Positions 44,582 to 58,896 of a stretch of 64,000 bases of DNA are shown piece by piece (within the stretch, counting starts at the first letter, position 1; every line of letters begins with the position of its first letter). The translations under genes and the position numbers were made by a program. Source of the DNA: Enterobacter cloacae. GTDB taxonomy: Bacteria > Pseudomonadota > Gammaproteobacteria > Enterobacterales > Enterobacteriaceae. The stretch spans positions 744,001 to 808,000 of the forward strand of contig AP022133.1 of assembly GCA_014169315.1 (NCBI GenBank), in the 5' to 3' direction. The notes under the pieces are model-generated. The model was not told the origin of the DNA, ran no database searches, and worked only from the letters and a program-made list of their open reading frames with translations.

Positions 44582-45607
44582 ATGCCTTCTATTCGACTGG
44601 CTGATTTAGCTCAGCAGTTGGATGCAGAATTACACGGTGATGGCGATATCGTCATCACCGCTGTTGCGTCCATGCAATCTGCTAAAGCTGGCAATATTAC
44701 CTTCATGGTAAGCCCTAAGTATCGTGAACATCTGGCTCAGTGCCAGGCGTCAGCTGTTGTTCTTACGCAGGACGATCTTCCGTTTGCCGCAGGTGCTGCT
44801 TTGGTAGTGAAAAATCCCTACCTGACGTATGCACGCATGGCCCAAATTCTTGATACCACGCCGCAGCCGGCACAGAGTATTGCTGCCAGTGCAGCAATCG
44901 ATCCGACGGCTCAGCTTGGTAACAACGTTGCAGTTGGCGCTAATGCCGTTATTGAGTCGGGCGTCGTGCTGGGCGATAACGTCGTGATTGGCCCGGGTTG
45001 CTTCGTTGGGAAAAATACGAAAATCGGTGCAGGAACCCGCTTGTGGGCTAATGTGTCCGTTTACCATGAAGTTGAAATCGGCGAAAATTGCCTTGTTCAG
45101 TCCAGCACCGTGATTGGTTCTGACGGGTTTGGTTACGCTAACGATCGTGGTAACTGGGTTAAGATCCCACAGCTTGGTCGCGTTATCATTGGCGACCGTG
45201 TTGAGATCGGCGCATGTACCACCATTGACCGTGGTGCGCTTGACGACACCATTATTGGCAATGGTGTTATCATCGATAACCAGTGCCAGATTGCACATAA
45301 CGTTGTGATTGGCGACAATACCGCAGTTGCGGGTGGCGTTATCATGGCAGGCAGCCTGAAAATTGGCCGTTACTGCATGATTGGCGGTGCCAGCGTGATC
45401 AACGGTCATATGGAAATATGCGACAAGGTGACGGTGACGGGAATGGGCATGGTTATGCGTCCTATCACTGAACCAGGCGTCTATTCCTCTGGTATTCCGC
45501 TGCAACCGAACAAGGTATGGCGTAAAACAGCAGCTCTGGTGATGAATATTGATGATATGAGCAAGCGTCTCAAGTCTCTTGAGCGCAAGATCGATCAACA
45601 AGACTAA
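44582..45607 (+). CDS. lpxD: UDP-3-O-acyl-glucosamine N-acyltransferase
   Basis: LpxD adds the second 3-hydroxymyristoyl chain in lipid A synthesis. The 341 residues comprise a uridine-binding N-terminal domain (about 1-100) and a left-handed beta helix of hexapeptide repeats (about 105-300). The catalytic histidine is in QIAHNVVIG (about 239). It starts three bases after the skp stop. Confidence 0.98.
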   Translation: MPSIRLADLAQQLDAELHGDGDIVITAVASMQSAKAGNITFMVSPKYREHLAQCQASAVVLTQDDLPFAAGAALVVKNPYLTYARMAQILDTTPQPAQSIAASAAIDPTAQLGNNVAVGANAVIESGVVLGDNVVIGPGCFVGKNTKIGAGTRLWANVSVYHEVEIGENCLVQSSTVIGSDGFGYANDRGNWVKIPQLGRVIIGDRVEIGACTTIDRGALDDTIIGNGVIIDNQCQIAHNVVIGDNTAVAGGVIMAGSLKIGRYCMIGGASVINGHMEICDKVTVTGMGMVMRPITEPGVYSSGIPLQPNKVWRKTAALVMNIDDMSKRLKSLERKIDQQD

Positions 45608-45709
45608 GCGTTCATCCGTTTAACGCTACTTTCCCGGCCTGTCGGCTTTCTTATAAACCGGCAGGCCGTGTTATTATTGCTACTTAGTACATTTGACAGG
45701 AAGAGTATT

Positions 45710-46165
45710 TTGACTACTGACACTCATACTCTGCATATTGAAGAGATTTTAGAACTTCTGCCGCACCGCTACCCGTTTTTGCTGGTAGACCGTGTGCTGG
45801 ATTTTGAAGAAGGTCATTTTCTGCGCGCAGTGAAAAATGTCTCCGTAAATGAGCCGTTCTTCCAGGGACACTTCCCTGGTAAGCCTATCTTCCCGGGTGT
45901 GTTGATCCTGGAAGCAATGGCACAGGCTACCGGTATTCTGGCGTTTAAAAGCGTGGGTAAACTGGAGCCGGGCGAACTGTACTACTTCGCGGGTATTGAT
46001 GAAGCACGCTTTAAGCGTCCTGTCGTGCCTGGTGATCAAATGATCATGGAAGTCACTTTTGAAAAAACGCGTCGTGGCCTGACTCGCTTCAAAGGCGTAG
46101 CACTGGTTGACGGCAAAGTTGTTTGCGAAGCGACTATGATGTGTGCGCGTAGCCGGGAGGCCTGA
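45710..46165 (+). CDS. fabZ: 3-hydroxyacyl-ACP dehydratase FabZ
   Basis: FabZ dehydrates 3-hydroxyacyl-ACP in fatty acid elongation and competes with LpxA for the same hydroxyacyl pool. I place the start at the TTG at 45710 (151 residues, [14 protein letters not shown]) with AGGA eight bases upstream; a longer ATG frame from 45668 has no family similarity. Catalytic His54 and Glu68 are in [18 protein letters not shown]. Confidence 0.96.
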   Translation: MTTDTHTLHIEEILELLPHRYPFLLVDRVLDFEEGHFLRAVKNVSVNEPFFQGHFPGKPIFPGVLILEAMAQATGILAFKSVGKLEPGELYYFAGIDEARFKRPVVPGDQMIMEVTFEKTRRGLTRFKGVALVDGKVVCEATMMCARSREA

Positions 46166-46168
46166 TAC

Positions 46169-46957
46169 GTGATTGATAAATCCGCCTTTATTCATCCTAC
46201 TGCTATTGTAGAAACGGGTGCCATCATTGGTGCTAACGTTCACATTGGCCCGTTTTGTATTGTTGGACCCCAAGTCGAAATTGGTGAGGGTACAGTACTG
46301 AAATCTCACGTTGTCGTGAATGGTCACACGACCATTGGCAGCAATAATGAGATCTATCAGTTCGCCTCCATCGGCGAAGTAAACCAGGATCTGAAATATG
46401 CTGGTGAGTCGACCCGTGTGGAAATCGGCGATCGTAACCGTATTCGCGAAAGCGTCACCATTCATCGTGGAACAGTACAGGGCGGTGGATTGACAAAGGT
46501 GGGCAGCGACAACCTGTTTATGGTTAATGCGCATATCGCGCATGACTGTACTGTAGGTGACCGCTGTATTCTTGCCAACAACGCAACGCTGGCAGGACAC
46601 GTATCGGTTGATGATTTCGCAATTATTGGCGGCATGACCGCAGTCCATCAGTTCTGCATCATTGGTGCGCACGTGATGGTCGGTGGATGCTCCGGTGTGG
46701 CGCAGGACGTCCCACCTTATGTTATTGCGCAGGGTAACCATGCCACGCCGTTTGGCGTGAACATCGAAGGCCTTAAGCGTCGTGGCTTTAGCCGCGAAGC
46801 GATTACAGCTATCCGCAACGCGTACAAACTGCTGTACCGTAGCGGTAAAACGCTGGAAGAGGTGAAGCCGGAAATTGCCGATCTGGCGAAAAAGTACCCG
46901 GAAGTGAACGAGTTCATGGAGTTCTTTGACCGTTCCACACGTGGTCTGATTCGTTAA
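46169..46957 (+). CDS. lpxA: UDP-GlcNAc acyltransferase
   Basis: LpxA performs the first acylation of lipid A synthesis, on UDP-GlcNAc. The 262 residues show the left-handed beta helix and catalytic His125 in [11 protein letters not shown]. The start is GTG at 46169, three bases after fabZ. Its TAA stop shares one base with the lpxB ATG (TAATG), so the two are tightly coupled. Confidence 0.98.
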   Translation: MIDKSAFIHPTAIVETGAIIGANVHIGPFCIVGPQVEIGEGTVLKSHVVVNGHTTIGSNNEIYQFASIGEVNQDLKYAGESTRVEIGDRNRIRESVTIHRGTVQGGGLTKVGSDNLFMVNAHIAHDCTVGDRCILANNATLAGHVSVDDFAIIGGMTAVHQFCIIGAHVMVGGCSGVAQDVPPYVIAQGNHATPFGVNIEGLKRRGFSREAITAIRNAYKLLYRSGKTLEEVKPEIADLAKKYPEVNEFMEFFDRSTRGLIR

Positions 46958-48105
46958 TGGTCGACAGCCGTCCGCTTACGATAGCCCTGGTCGCCGGAGA
47001 AACCTCCGGCGATATTCTTGGTGCAGGTCTTATCCGCGCGCTGAAAGCCCGTGTCCCTAATGCCCGCTTTGTCGGTGTTGCTGGCCCGCTGATGCAGGCC
47101 GAAGGCTGTGAAGCATGGTATGAAATGGAAGAGCTGGCCGTGATGGGCATCGTTGAAGTGCTGGGGCGTTTGCGTCGCTTGCTGCATATTCGTGCCGATC
47201 TCACCCACCGTTTTACCGAGCTTAAACCCGATGTGTTTGTCGGGATCGATGCACCTGATTTCAACATTACCCTTGAAGGGAACCTGAAAAAGCAGGGCAT
47301 CAAAACCATTCACTACGTCAGTCCGTCCGTCTGGGCGTGGCGACAGAAACGCGTTTTCAAAATCGGGAGATCCACCGATCTGGTGCTGGCTTTCCTGCCT
47401 TTCGAAAAAGCGTTTTATGACAGATTTAATGTTCCGTGTCGTTTTATCGGCCATACCATGGCGGATGCAATGCCGCTGGATCCGGATAAACACGCGGCAC
47501 GCGATGTGCTGGGTATTCCGCATGAGGCTCATTGTCTGGCACTGCTGCCGGGAAGCCGTGGTGCAGAAGTCGAGATGCTGAGCGCCGATTTCCTGAAGAC
47601 GGCGCAAATCCTTCGCAAAACATATCCCGATCTTGAAGTGGTTGTGCCGCTGGTGAATGCCAAACGCCGCGAGCAGTTTGAACGCATCAAGGCGGATGTG
47701 GCCCCGGATCTTCATGTCCACCTGCTGGACGGGAAGGGCCGTGAAGCGATGATCGCGAGTGATGCCGCGCTGCTGGCCTCCGGTACGGCTGCGCTGGAGT
47801 GTATGCTGGCGAAATGCCCGATGGTAGTAGGCTACCGCATGAAGCCGTTTACCTTCTGGCTGGCAAAACGTCTGGTGAAAACCGACTACGTTTCGCTGCC
47901 AAACCTGCTTGCCGGTCGCGAGCTGGTGAAAGAGCTTTTACAGGATGAGTGTCAGCCGCAGGCACTGGCTGATGCACTGTTGCCGCTGCTTGCTGACGGC
48001 AAGACCAGCCACCAGATGCATGATACGTTCCGCGAACTGCATCAGCAGATCCGCTGTAATGCCGATGAGCAAGCGGCTGATGCGGTGCTGGAGTTAGTAA
48101 AATGA
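46957..48105 (+). CDS. lpxB: Lipid A disaccharide synthase
   Basis: LpxB joins lipid X and UDP-diacylglucosamine to form the lipid A disaccharide at the inner membrane. The 382 residues form a GT-B-type enzyme (family GT19) with [15 protein letters not shown] (about 8-22) and the [13 protein letters not shown] motif (about 194-206). One base overlaps lpxA and four overlap rnhB (ATGA). Confidence 0.98.
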   Translation: MVDSRPLTIALVAGETSGDILGAGLIRALKARVPNARFVGVAGPLMQAEGCEAWYEMEELAVMGIVEVLGRLRRLLHIRADLTHRFTELKPDVFVGIDAPDFNITLEGNLKKQGIKTIHYVSPSVWAWRQKRVFKIGRSTDLVLAFLPFEKAFYDRFNVPCRFIGHTMADAMPLDPDKHAARDVLGIPHEAHCLALLPGSRGAEVEMLSADFLKTAQILRKTYPDLEVVVPLVNAKRREQFERIKADVAPDLHVHLLDGKGREAMIASDAALLASGTAALECMLAKCPMVVGYRMKPFTFWLAKRLVKTDYVSLPNLLAGRELVKELLQDECQPQALADALLPLLADGKTSHQMHDTFRELHQQIRCNADEQAADAVLELVK

Positions 48106-48698
48106 TGGAATTTATTTATCCCCACACGCATCTCGTGGCGGGTGTGGACGAAGTGGGGCGTGGCCCGTTAGTGGGGGCTGTGGTGACCGCAGCGGTGATC
48201 CTCGACCCGTCTCGCCCGATCGTCGGGCTGAATGACTCTAAAAAACTGTCTGAAAAGCGCCGACTGGCGCTGTTTGACGAAATCCAGGAAAAGGCGTTGG
48301 CCTGGAGCCTGGGTCGCGCAGAGCCGCATGAAATTGACGAACTGAACATTCTGCATGCCACCATGCTGGCAATGCAGCGTGCGGTCGCCGGGCTGAAAAT
48401 TGCTCCCGAGTATGTCCTGATTGACGGTAACCGCTGTCCGGCACTGCCTGTGCCTTCGATGGCGGTCGTTAAAGGCGATAGCCGGGTCGCAGAAATCAGT
48501 GCGGCTTCTATCATAGCCAAAGTGACGCGCGACGCCGAAATGACCGCGCTGGACCTCACTTATCCCCAGTATGGTTTCGCCCAGCACAAGGGATATCCAA
48601 CCGCTTTTCACCTGGAAAAGCTGGCTGAACATGGCGCAACCGAACATCACCGGCGCAGTTTTGGCCCGGTGAAACGGGCGCTGGGACTGGTGTCCTGA
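48102..48698 (+). CDS. rnhB: Ribonuclease HII
   Basis: RnhB cuts RNA in RNA-DNA hybrids and begins removal of single ribonucleotides from DNA. The 198 residues carry Asp16-Glu17 in [10 protein letters not shown] (12-21), and a further catalytic aspartate in [23 protein letters not shown]. The ATG overlaps the lpxB stop. Confidence 0.98.
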   Translation: MMEFIYPHTHLVAGVDEVGRGPLVGAVVTAAVILDPSRPIVGLNDSKKLSEKRRLALFDEIQEKALAWSLGRAEPHEIDELNILHATMLAMQRAVAGLKIAPEYVLIDGNRCPALPVPSMAVVKGDSRVAEISAASIIAKVTRDAEMTALDLTYPQYGFAQHKGYPTAFHLEKLAEHGATEHHRRSFGPVKRALGLVS

Positions 48699-48736
48699 AT
48701 CAAGACGCAAGCAATTAAGTAACGCGGAATCTGAAG

Positions 48737-52219
<3,483 letters not shown>

Positions 52220-52231
52220 TACAGGAATACT

Positions 52232-53191
52232 ATGAGTCTGAATTTCCTTGATTTCGAACAGCCGATTGCAGAGCTGGAAGCGAAAATCGATTCTCTGACA
52301 GCGGTAAGCCGTCAGGATGAAAAACTGGATATTAACATCGACGAAGAAGTGCATCGTCTGCGCGAAAAGAGCGTAGAACTGACGCGCAAAATCTTTGCCG
52401 ATCTCGGCGCATGGCAGATCGCCCAGCTGGCGCGTCATCCACAGCGCCCGTACACCCTGGATTATGTCCGCCTGGCGTTTGATGAATTTGACGAACTGGC
52501 AGGCGACCGCGCTTATGCTGACGATAAAGCTATCGTTGGCGGTATCGCGCGTCTGGACGGACGCCCGGTGATGATCATTGGTCATCAGAAAGGTCGTGAA
52601 ACCAAAGAGAAAATCCGTCGTAACTTTGGTATGCCGGCACCGGAAGGCTACCGTAAAGCCCTGCGTCTGATGGAGATGGCTGAGCGTTTCAACATGCCAA
52701 TCATCACCTTTATCGACACCCCAGGTGCATACCCTGGCGTGGGCGCGGAAGAACGCGGTCAGTCTGAAGCCATCGCACGCAACCTGCGTGAAATGTCCCG
52801 TCTGAGCGTGCCGGTCATCTGTACCGTTATCGGTGAAGGTGGTTCTGGTGGTGCGCTGGCGATTGGCGTGGGTGATAAAGTGAATATGCTGCAATACAGC
52901 ACCTATTCCGTTATCTCTCCGGAAGGTTGTGCGTCTATTTTGTGGAAAAGTGCCGACAAAGCACCGCTGGCTGCAGAAGCGATGGGCATCATTGCCCCAC
53001 GTCTGAAAGAGCTGAAGCTGATCGACACCGTGATCCCGGAACCGCTGGGTGGTGCACACCGTAAGCCGGAAGTGATCGCGGCGTCCCTGAAGGCGCAGCT
53101 GCTGGCCGACCTGGCTGAGCTGGACGTGCTGAGCAAAGAAGAGCTGCTCAACCGCCGCTACCAGCGTCTGATGACCTACGGTTACGCATAA
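52232..53191 (+). CDS. accA: Acetyl-CoA carboxylase carboxyltransferase alpha
   Basis: AccA pairs with AccD to transfer the carboxyl group from biotin to acetyl-CoA, making malonyl-CoA. The 319 residues match E. coli. The crotonase-like core has [19 protein letters not shown] and the [20 protein letters not shown] segment; the oxyanion region is [14 protein letters not shown]. It follows dnaE by 12 bases. Confidence 0.98.
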   Translation: MSLNFLDFEQPIAELEAKIDSLTAVSRQDEKLDINIDEEVHRLREKSVELTRKIFADLGAWQIAQLARHPQRPYTLDYVRLAFDEFDELAGDRAYADDKAIVGGIARLDGRPVMIIGHQKGRETKEKIRRNFGMPAPEGYRKALRLMEMAERFNMPIITFIDTPGAYPGVGAEERGQSEAIARNLREMSRLSVPVICTVIGEGGSGGALAIGVGDKVNMLQYSTYSVISPEGCASILWKSADKAPLAAEAMGIIAPRLKELKLIDTVIPEPLGGAHRKPEVIAASLKAQLLADLAELDVLSKEELLNRRYQRLMTYGYA

Positions 53192-53207
53192 GCTTCACAA
53201 TTATCTG

Positions 53208-53237
53208 AAAAGCCGCACAATGTTGCGGCTTTTTTTA
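53208..53237 (+). terminator. accA terminator
   Basis: A 10-bp AAAAGCCGCA/TGCGGCTTTT stem with a 6-base loop and a T run lies shortly after accA. It closes the long cluster before ldcC. Confidence 0.92.
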
Positions 53238-53291
53238 TACCCACCGTTTACCTTAACTATGCTTATCTGGTGTTTTTCAAGGAGGTAGACC

Positions 53292-55424
53292 ATGAACATC
53301 ATTGCCATCATGGGGCCACACGGTGTCTTTTATAAAGACGAGCCCATCAAGGAGCTGGAGCAAGCCCTGCGGTCGCGTGGATATCAGCTTATCTGGCCGC
53401 ACAACAGCGCCGACCTGCTGAAGTTCATTGAGCACAACCCGCGGATCTGTGGCGTTGTCTTCGACTGGGATGAATACGATCTGGAGTTGTGCAGCGATAT
53501 CAATAAGCTGAATGAATACCTCCCGTTGTATGCCTTTATCAATACTCACTCGACGATGGATGTCAGTGCCCACGATATGCGAATGGCGCTGTGGTTCTTT
53601 GAATACTCCCTCGGCGTAGCGGAAGATATTGCAACCCGCATTCAGCAGTACACGGGGGAATATCTCGATAACATCACGCCACCGTTTACCCGTGCGCTGT
53701 TCACCTACGTGAAGGAAGGGAAATACACGTTTTGTACGCCAGGCCATATGGCGGGGACGGCATACCAGAAAAGCCCGGTGGGTTGCCTGTTTTATGATTT
53801 CTTTGGCGGAAATACGCTTAAAGCGGATGTATCGATTTCGGTTACTGAGCTGGGTTCTTTGCTCGATCATACCGGCCCGCATCTGGAAGCCGAAGAGTAC
53901 ATTGCCCGCACGTTCGGTGCTGAGCAGAGCTACATGGTGACCAATGGCACCTCGACCTCGAACAAGATTGTCGGGATGTACGCCGCACCCGCCGGAAGCA
54001 CATTGTTGATTGACCGTAACTGCCACAAGTCGCTGGCACATCTGCTGATGATGAGCGACGTCATACCGTTGTGGTTGTCGCCGACGCGTAATGCACTCGG
54101 TATTCTTGGCGGTATTCCACGCCGTGAGTTTACGCATGAAGCCATCGAAAATAAGGTTGCGGCGATCCCCGACGCCAGCTGGCCTGTCCACGCGGTGCTC
54201 ACCAACTCTACCTATGACGGCCTGTTGTACAACACTAACTGGATCAAGCAGACGCTGGATGTATCATCGATTCATTTTGATTCCGCATGGGTGCCTTACA
54301 CTAATTTCCACCCGATTTACGCCGGTAAAAGCGGTATGAGCGGTGAACGCGTACCGGGCAAAGTGTTCTTCGAAACGCAGTCGACGCACAAAATGCTGGC
54401 CGCATTCTCCCAGGCGTCGCTCATTCACATCAAGGGCGAGTATGACGAAGATACCTTCAACGAAGCCTTTATGATGCACACCACCACCTCTCCGAGCTAC
54501 CCGCTGGTGGCCTCCATTGAAACGGCAGCGGCGATGCTGCGCGGAAACTCGGGTAAACGTCTGATTAATCGTTCTGTGGAACGGGCGCTGCATTTCCGCA
54601 AAGAAGTACAGCGGCTGAAAGATGAGGCTGACGGCTGGTTTTTTGATATCTGGCAGCCAGAAGAGATTGAAGAGGCTGAGTGCTGGCCAGTCGCGCCAGG
54701 CGAAAGCTGGCACGGCTTCCGCGATGCTGATGCCGACCATATGTTCCTCGACCCGGTAAAAGTGACGATCCTGACACCCGGTATGGACGAGCAGGGCAAT
54801 ATGAGTGGTGAGGGGATCCCCGCCGCGCTGGTGGCGAAGTTCCTTGATGAACGTGGTGTGGTGGTGGAGAAAACCGGGCCCTATAACCTGCTATTCTTGT
54901 TCAGCATTGGGATTGATAAAACCCGTGCGATGGGGTTGCTGCGCGGTCTGATGGAGTTTAAGCGTGCCTACGATCTCAATTTGCGGGTCAAAAATATGCT
55001 GCCGGATCTCTATGCAGAAGATCCTGACTTCTACCGCAATATGCGTATTCAGGATCTGGCGCAGGGGATCCACAAACTGATCCGCCAGCACGATCTACCG
55101 CGTCTGATGTTGCAGGCGTTTGACGTATTGCCTGAAATGAAACTGACGCCGCACAAAGCCTGGCAGAAGCAGGTGAAAGGCGAGGTGGAAACCATTGAGC
55201 TGGAAAATCTGGTCGGTCGCGTGTCGGCCAATATGATCCTGCCTTATCCTCCGGGCGTACCACTGCTGATGCCGGGTGAGATGATCACCGAGGAAAGCCG
55301 GACGGTGCTCGATTTCCTGCTGATGCTCTGTTCGGTTGGGCGTCATTACCCGGGCTTTGAGACGGATATTCACGGTGCGAAGCGTGATGAGAACGGTGTG
55401 TACTGGGTGCGAGTCTTAAAATAA
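53292..55424 (+). CDS. ldcC: Constitutive lysine decarboxylase
   Basis: LdcC decarboxylates lysine to cadaverine with pyridoxal phosphate. The 710 residues (E. coli LdcC 713) comprise a wing domain (about 1-130), the PLP core with Lys367 in STHKMLAAF, and a C-terminal domain. The place between accA and yaeR identifies it as LdcC rather than the acid-induced CadA; no cadB or cadC is near. AGGAGG lies seven bases before the ATG. Confidence 0.96.
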   Translation: MNIIAIMGPHGVFYKDEPIKELEQALRSRGYQLIWPHNSADLLKFIEHNPRICGVVFDWDEYDLELCSDINKLNEYLPLYAFINTHSTMDVSAHDMRMALWFFEYSLGVAEDIATRIQQYTGEYLDNITPPFTRALFTYVKEGKYTFCTPGHMAGTAYQKSPVGCLFYDFFGGNTLKADVSISVTELGSLLDHTGPHLEAEEYIARTFGAEQSYMVTNGTSTSNKIVGMYAAPAGSTLLIDRNCHKSLAHLLMMSDVIPLWLSPTRNALGILGGIPRREFTHEAIENKVAAIPDASWPVHAVLTNSTYDGLLYNTNWIKQTLDVSSIHFDSAWVPYTNFHPIYAGKSGMSGERVPGKVFFETQSTHKMLAAFSQASLIHIKGEYDEDTFNEAFMMHTTTSPSYPLVASIETAAAMLRGNSGKRLINRSVERALHFRKEVQRLKDEADGWFFDIWQPEEIEEAECWPVAPGESWHGFRDADADHMFLDPVKVTILTPGMDEQGNMSGEGIPAALVAKFLDERGVVVEKTGPYNLLFLFSIGIDKTRAMGLLRGLMEFKRAYDLNLRVKNMLPDLYAEDPDFYRNMRIQDLAQGIHKLIRQHDLPRLMLQAFDVLPEMKLTPHKAWQKQVKGEVETIELENLVGRVSANMILPYPPGVPLLMPGEMITEESRTVLDFLLMLCSVGRHYPGFETDIHGAKRDENGVYWVRVLK

Positions 55425-55490
55425 AGGTGGTGGCTTGCCAGGCGTAGGTTTTCGGTTGTAACGTTCAGAACATCATAAAAAGGAGAAACT

Positions 55491-55880
55491 ATGCTGGGTT
55501 TAAAACAGGTTCACCATATTGCGATCATTGCTACCGATTACGCACAAAGTAAGGCGTTCTACTGTGGCATTCTTGGCTTTACGCTGTTAAGCGAGGTTTA
55601 CCGTGAAGAGCGCGATTCCTGGAAGGGAGACCTGGCATTAAACGGGCACTATGTGATTGAGCTGTTTTCTTTTCCTTTTCCGCCTGCACGTCCGTCCCAT
55701 CCTGAAGCCTGCGGGCTGCGACACCTCGCCTTTAGCGTTGATGATATTGATCGTGCGGTAAAACATCTGGAAGCCCACGGCGTGAAGTGTGAAGCGATAC
55801 GTGTTGATCCGTTTACCGACAAGCGCTTTACCTTTTTCAATGATCCGGATGGCCTGCCGCTGGAGCTTTACCAGCAGTAA
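55491..55880 (+). CDS. yaeR: VOC-family metalloprotein YaeR
   Basis: The product has 129 residues with the glyoxalase/dioxygenase (VOC) fold. Possible metal ligands are His8-His9 (VHHIAII), Glu56 (HYVIELF), His76 (GLRHLAF) and Glu125 (LPLELYQQ). Its substrate is not known. AAGGAG lies seven bases before the ATG. Confidence 0.93.
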   Translation: MLGLKQVHHIAIIATDYAQSKAFYCGILGFTLLSEVYREERDSWKGDLALNGHYVIELFSFPFPPARPSHPEACGLRHLAFSVDDIDRAVKHLEAHGVKCEAIRVDPFTDKRFTFFNDPDGLPLELYQQ

Positions 55881-55897
55881 TCGCCATCCTGTGTGAT

Positions 55898-55924
55898 AAT
55901 GCCCGCTCAGTTCGGGCATTTTTT
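55898..55924 (+). terminator. yaeR terminator
   Basis: An 8-bp AATGCCCG/CGGGCATT stem with a T run lies 18 bases after yaeR and just before tilS. Confidence 0.9.
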
Positions 55925-55938
55925 ATGTGTAATTTCCT

Positions 55939-57225
55939 ATGACCTTACCTGCTATCGCACACGCCGTTTCACCGTACCGCCAGCTACTGGTGGGGTTTAG
56001 CGGTGGTCTGGATTCCACCGTTCTTCTCCATCGCCTTAAACTCTGGCGCGACCAGGAGCCTGATGTTCAGCTTCGGGCACTGCATGTCCATCACGGGTTA
56101 AGCCCTCATGCTGAGGATTGGGTCGCACACTGCGAGGCATTGTGCGCGACGTGGGGGATCCCGCTGAGCGTTGAACGGGTGAGGCTTCAGGATGAAGGTC
56201 TGGGTACTGAGGCTCAGGCGCGTAAAGCCCGCTATGCTGCCTTTGCCCGTGTAGTGCAACCCGGCGAAGTACTGGTAACGGCGCAGCATCTTGATGACCA
56301 GTGCGAAACCTTTTTGCTGGCACTGAAGCGGGGAAGTGGTCCGGCGGGGTTATCCGCCATGCCTGAGCGAACTGATTTTGCCGGGACGCAGTTAATTCGT
56401 CCGTTACTGCGTGAAACGCGTGCTTCTCTGGAAACCTGGGCGCGGACGCATCAGCTGAGCTGGATTGAAGATGAAAGCAACCAGGACGACAGTTACGACC
56501 GAAACTTCCTGCGCCTGCGCGTTGTCCCGCTCCTGACCGAGCGTTGGGGGCATTTTGCCGAAGCGACGGCCCGAAGCGCCATGCTCTGCGCTGAACAGGA
56601 AAGTCTGCTGGATGAGTTGCTGAGCGAAGAGCTGGCCGAATTGATTTCAGCTGACGGAACGCTGACGATTGCACCGCTTGAAGGCATGAGTTCAGTCCGC
56701 CGTGCCGCGCTGCTACGGCGCTGGCTGGCCTCTCACAACGCGGTAATGCCGTCGCGGGCCATGCTGAGCCGCATCTGGGATGAAGTGGTTCAGGCACGGG
56801 AAGATGCTGCGCCTTGTCTGCATCTGAACGGTTTTGACGTGAGGCGCTACAAAGGGCAGCTCTGGTGGGTCAGGTCGATGCCTTCGCTTGTTGATACTGT
56901 TCTCGACTGGAAGACGCCAGATGAAACGCTGGCGTTGCCATGCGGTGCCGGACATATTTCTCTGGTGCAATCGGGTCATGTGCGTCCGCCTGCAGCCGAT
57001 GAGCCGGTTACCGTGCGCTTTAAGGCCGGTGGTATGTTGCATATTGTCGGGCGCAATGGCGGACGGAAGCTGAAGAAAATCTGGCAGGAGTGTAATGTGC
57101 CGCCCTGGTTGCGTGATACCACGCCGCTGCTGTTTTACGGTGAGACGCTGATTGCCGCTGCGGGTGTGTTCATCACTGAAGAGGGGTGGACAGAAGAGGG
57201 GATGAATTTTGAGTGGAAAGCGTAA
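55939..57225 (+). CDS. tilS: tRNA(Ile)-lysidine synthetase
   Basis: TilS attaches lysine to cytidine 34 of the minor tRNA(Ile) so that it reads AUA instead of AUG; it is essential. The 428 residues have the PP-loop SGGLDS (21-26), the [12 protein letters not shown] motif (about 190-201) and the C-terminal domains ending with [13 protein letters not shown] and [15 protein letters not shown]. The N-terminus and central region are more divergent from E. coli than neighbouring genes. The ATG is only about 15 bases past the yaeR hairpin. Confidence 0.97.
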   Translation: MTLPAIAHAVSPYRQLLVGFSGGLDSTVLLHRLKLWRDQEPDVQLRALHVHHGLSPHAEDWVAHCEALCATWGIPLSVERVRLQDEGLGTEAQARKARYAAFARVVQPGEVLVTAQHLDDQCETFLLALKRGSGPAGLSAMPERTDFAGTQLIRPLLRETRASLETWARTHQLSWIEDESNQDDSYDRNFLRLRVVPLLTERWGHFAEATARSAMLCAEQESLLDELLSEELAELISADGTLTIAPLEGMSSVRRAALLRRWLASHNAVMPSRAMLSRIWDEVVQAREDAAPCLHLNGFDVRRYKGQLWWVRSMPSLVDTVLDWKTPDETLALPCGAGHISLVQSGHVRPPAADEPVTVRFKAGGMLHIVGRNGGRKLKKIWQECNVPPWLRDTTPLLFYGETLIAAAGVFITEEGWTEEGMNFEWKA

Positions 57226-57245
57226 CGGGCAGTCGGGCTGCCCGT
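57225..57245. terminator. tilS/rof convergent hairpin
   Basis: An 8-bp ACGGGCAG/CTGCCCGT stem with a 5-base loop fills the short gap between the convergent genes tilS and rof. No T run follows on either side. Confidence 0.5.
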
Positions 57246-57253
57246 GAGTGTTA

Positions 57254-57508
57254 TCAGGACTCGCTCACCACAACGGTGCCGATTTCCGGGTGGCTGAAGC
57301 TGGCAATTTTGTCCAGGCGAAGCTCACGCGTCGCCCCTGCATCTTCCACAACCAGATATTCCACATTCTTACGCGAAACCAGATCGCTGGCTTTCGCCTT
57401 CAATACTTCGCCATCTTTTAGCTCCAGCGTCAGTATTAAATGATGCTGACAGGCGAGTTCGAGGTTGTCATAGTCATCACAATTGATGGGTTGATAAGTA
57501 TCATTCAT
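57254..57508 (-). CDS. rof: Rho-binding antiterminator
   Basis: Rof (YaeO) binds Rho near its primary RNA site and inhibits termination. I chose the ATG at 57508 (84 residues, [10 protein letters not shown]), as in E. coli; an ATG two codons upstream (57514) is also possible. The Sm-like fold shows in [17 protein letters not shown] and EYLVVED. It overlaps the end of yaeP by eight bases, so the two are probably coupled. Confidence 0.95.
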   Translation of the reverse strand: MNDTYQPINCDDYDNLELACQHHLILTLELKDGEVLKAKASDLVSRKNVEYLVVEDAGATRELRLDKIASFSHPEIGTVVVSES

Positions 57509-57701
57509 CGACATAATCGCTCACCAGTAAATTCGCCGCAGCATACGCTGCTTTTTCCCTGACCGATTCTGAAAGGGTCTCATCAGAGGCCATTTCATTA
57601 AGCACTTTCAATACACAGCCCAACGCATCCGGGATGTATCCCAGATCGCCGCTGGCGATTTCCGCATACCGTTTGCGAATTAACTCACAATAATTATTCA
57701 C
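57501..57701 (-). CDS. yaeP: UPF0253 family protein YaeP
   Basis: The product has 66 residues and closely matches E. coli YaeP ([21 protein letters not shown]). It is probably a small helical protein of unknown role. It always accompanies rof in relatives and the genes overlap, which suggests a related function or shared control, but nothing more can be read from the sequence. Confidence 0.93.
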   Translation of the reverse strand: MNNYCELIRKRYAEIASGDLGYIPDALGCVLKVLNEMASDETLSESVREKAAYAAANLLVSDYVDE

Positions 57702-57897
57702 ATCCCCTCCCGCCAGCGCACTGACTTACTGTGAGATACCATTAAGCCTACGAAGATAAACTCGGTTTAGCAAGGTGACTATACCATACTCATTTAAGCA
57801 ATATCAGAGCCTTGATAGTCGGGTATTCATCACCTCGTAACAGCCTTTTGCCGCTGTTTTCGCTACAATGTGCGCCTGATTCAAAAGGAGTTTACTC

Positions 57898-58443
57898 ATG
57901 GCGCTGAAAGCGACAATTTATAAAGCTGTGGTCAATGTGGCGGATCTTGATCGCAACCAGTTTCTGGATGCGTCATTGACGCTGGCGCGTCATCCCTCTG
58001 AAACCCAGGAACGCATGATGCTGCGCCTGTTGGCGTGGATTAAGTATGCTGATGAGCGCTTGCAATTTACCCGTGGCTTAAGTGCGGAGGACGAGCCAGA
58101 AGCCTGGCTGCGCAACGATCATCTGGGTATCGATTTGTGGATTGAGCTGGGTCTGCCGGACGAACGTCGTATTAAAAAGGCCTGCACCCAGTCCGCTGAA
58201 GTGGCGCTATTTGCATATAATCAACGCGCTGCGGAGATCTGGTGGCAGCAAAACAAGAGCAAATGCGCACAGTTTAAAAATCTTACCGTCTGGTATCTGG
58301 ACGATGAGCAACTGGCGCAGCTGAGTGAGTTTGCCAGCCGGACGATGGTCCTGCAGGCGACAATTCAGGACGGCGCGATCTGGCTCTCTGATTCTCAGAA
58401 TAATCTGGAAATTCACTTAACGCCGTGGCAGCCGGCGTCATGA
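57898..58443 (+). CDS. yaeQ: YaeQ family protein
   Basis: The product has 181 residues. The family has a PD-(D/E)XK nuclease-like fold; candidate residues are in [17 protein letters not shown] (about 79-95), where E and K are spaced as in such folds. In E. coli it was linked to suppression of rfaH defects. Activity is not established. The stop overlaps the arfB start by four bases. AAGGAG precedes the ATG. Confidence 0.93.
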   Translation: MALKATIYKAVVNVADLDRNQFLDASLTLARHPSETQERMMLRLLAWIKYADERLQFTRGLSAEDEPEAWLRNDHLGIDLWIELGLPDERRIKKACTQSAEVALFAYNQRAAEIWWQQNKSKCAQFKNLTVWYLDDEQLAQLSEFASRTMVLQATIQDGAIWLSDSQNNLEIHLTPWQPAS

Positions 58444-58862
58444 TTGTTTTGTCCCGAAATGTCAGCATCCCTGATAATGAGCTGGAGATCACCGCTATCC
58501 GTGCTCAGGGAGCCGGTGGGCAGCACGTGAACAAAGCGTCGACGGCTATCCATTTGCGCTTTGACATTCGGGCCTCCAGCCTGCCAGAGTATTATAAAGA
58601 CAGTCTGCTTGCAGCCAGCCATCACCTGATCACCAGTGACGGTGTCATTGTGATTAAAGCGCAGGAGTACCGTAGCCAGGAATTAAACCGGGAAGCGGCA
58701 ATTGCCAGGCTGGTGGCGGTGATAAAAGAATTAACGACAGTGCAAAAAAGCCGTCGGGCAACACGACCAACCCGCGCATCGAAAGAGCGCCGGTTATCGT
58801 CGAAGGCGCAAAAATCCACAGTGAAAGCGCTACGCGGTAAAGTTCGTCGCCCAACGGAGTGA
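58440..58862 (+). CDS. arfB: Alternative ribosome-rescue factor ArfB
   Basis: ArfB (YaeJ) releases peptides from ribosomes stalled at mRNA ends without a stop codon. I chose the ATG at 58440 (140 residues). The catalytic GGQ is at 26-28 (GAGGQHVNK). The C-terminal basic tail (about 105-140, [15 protein letters not shown]) that enters the empty mRNA channel is intact. It overlaps yaeQ by four bases (ATGA). Confidence 0.97.
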   Translation: MIVLSRNVSIPDNELEITAIRAQGAGGQHVNKASTAIHLRFDIRASSLPEYYKDSLLAASHHLITSDGVIVIKAQEYRSQELNREAAIARLVAVIKELTTVQKSRRATRPTRASKERRLSSKAQKSTVKALRGKVRRPTE

Positions 58863-58896
58863 CGAAAGGGAACACACTTTTCATAAGGAATTCATT

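Noticed and set aside
45749..46741. A 330-codon minus-strand frame opposite fabZ and lpxA
   Set aside because: It spans two real genes and their junction and has no family features.
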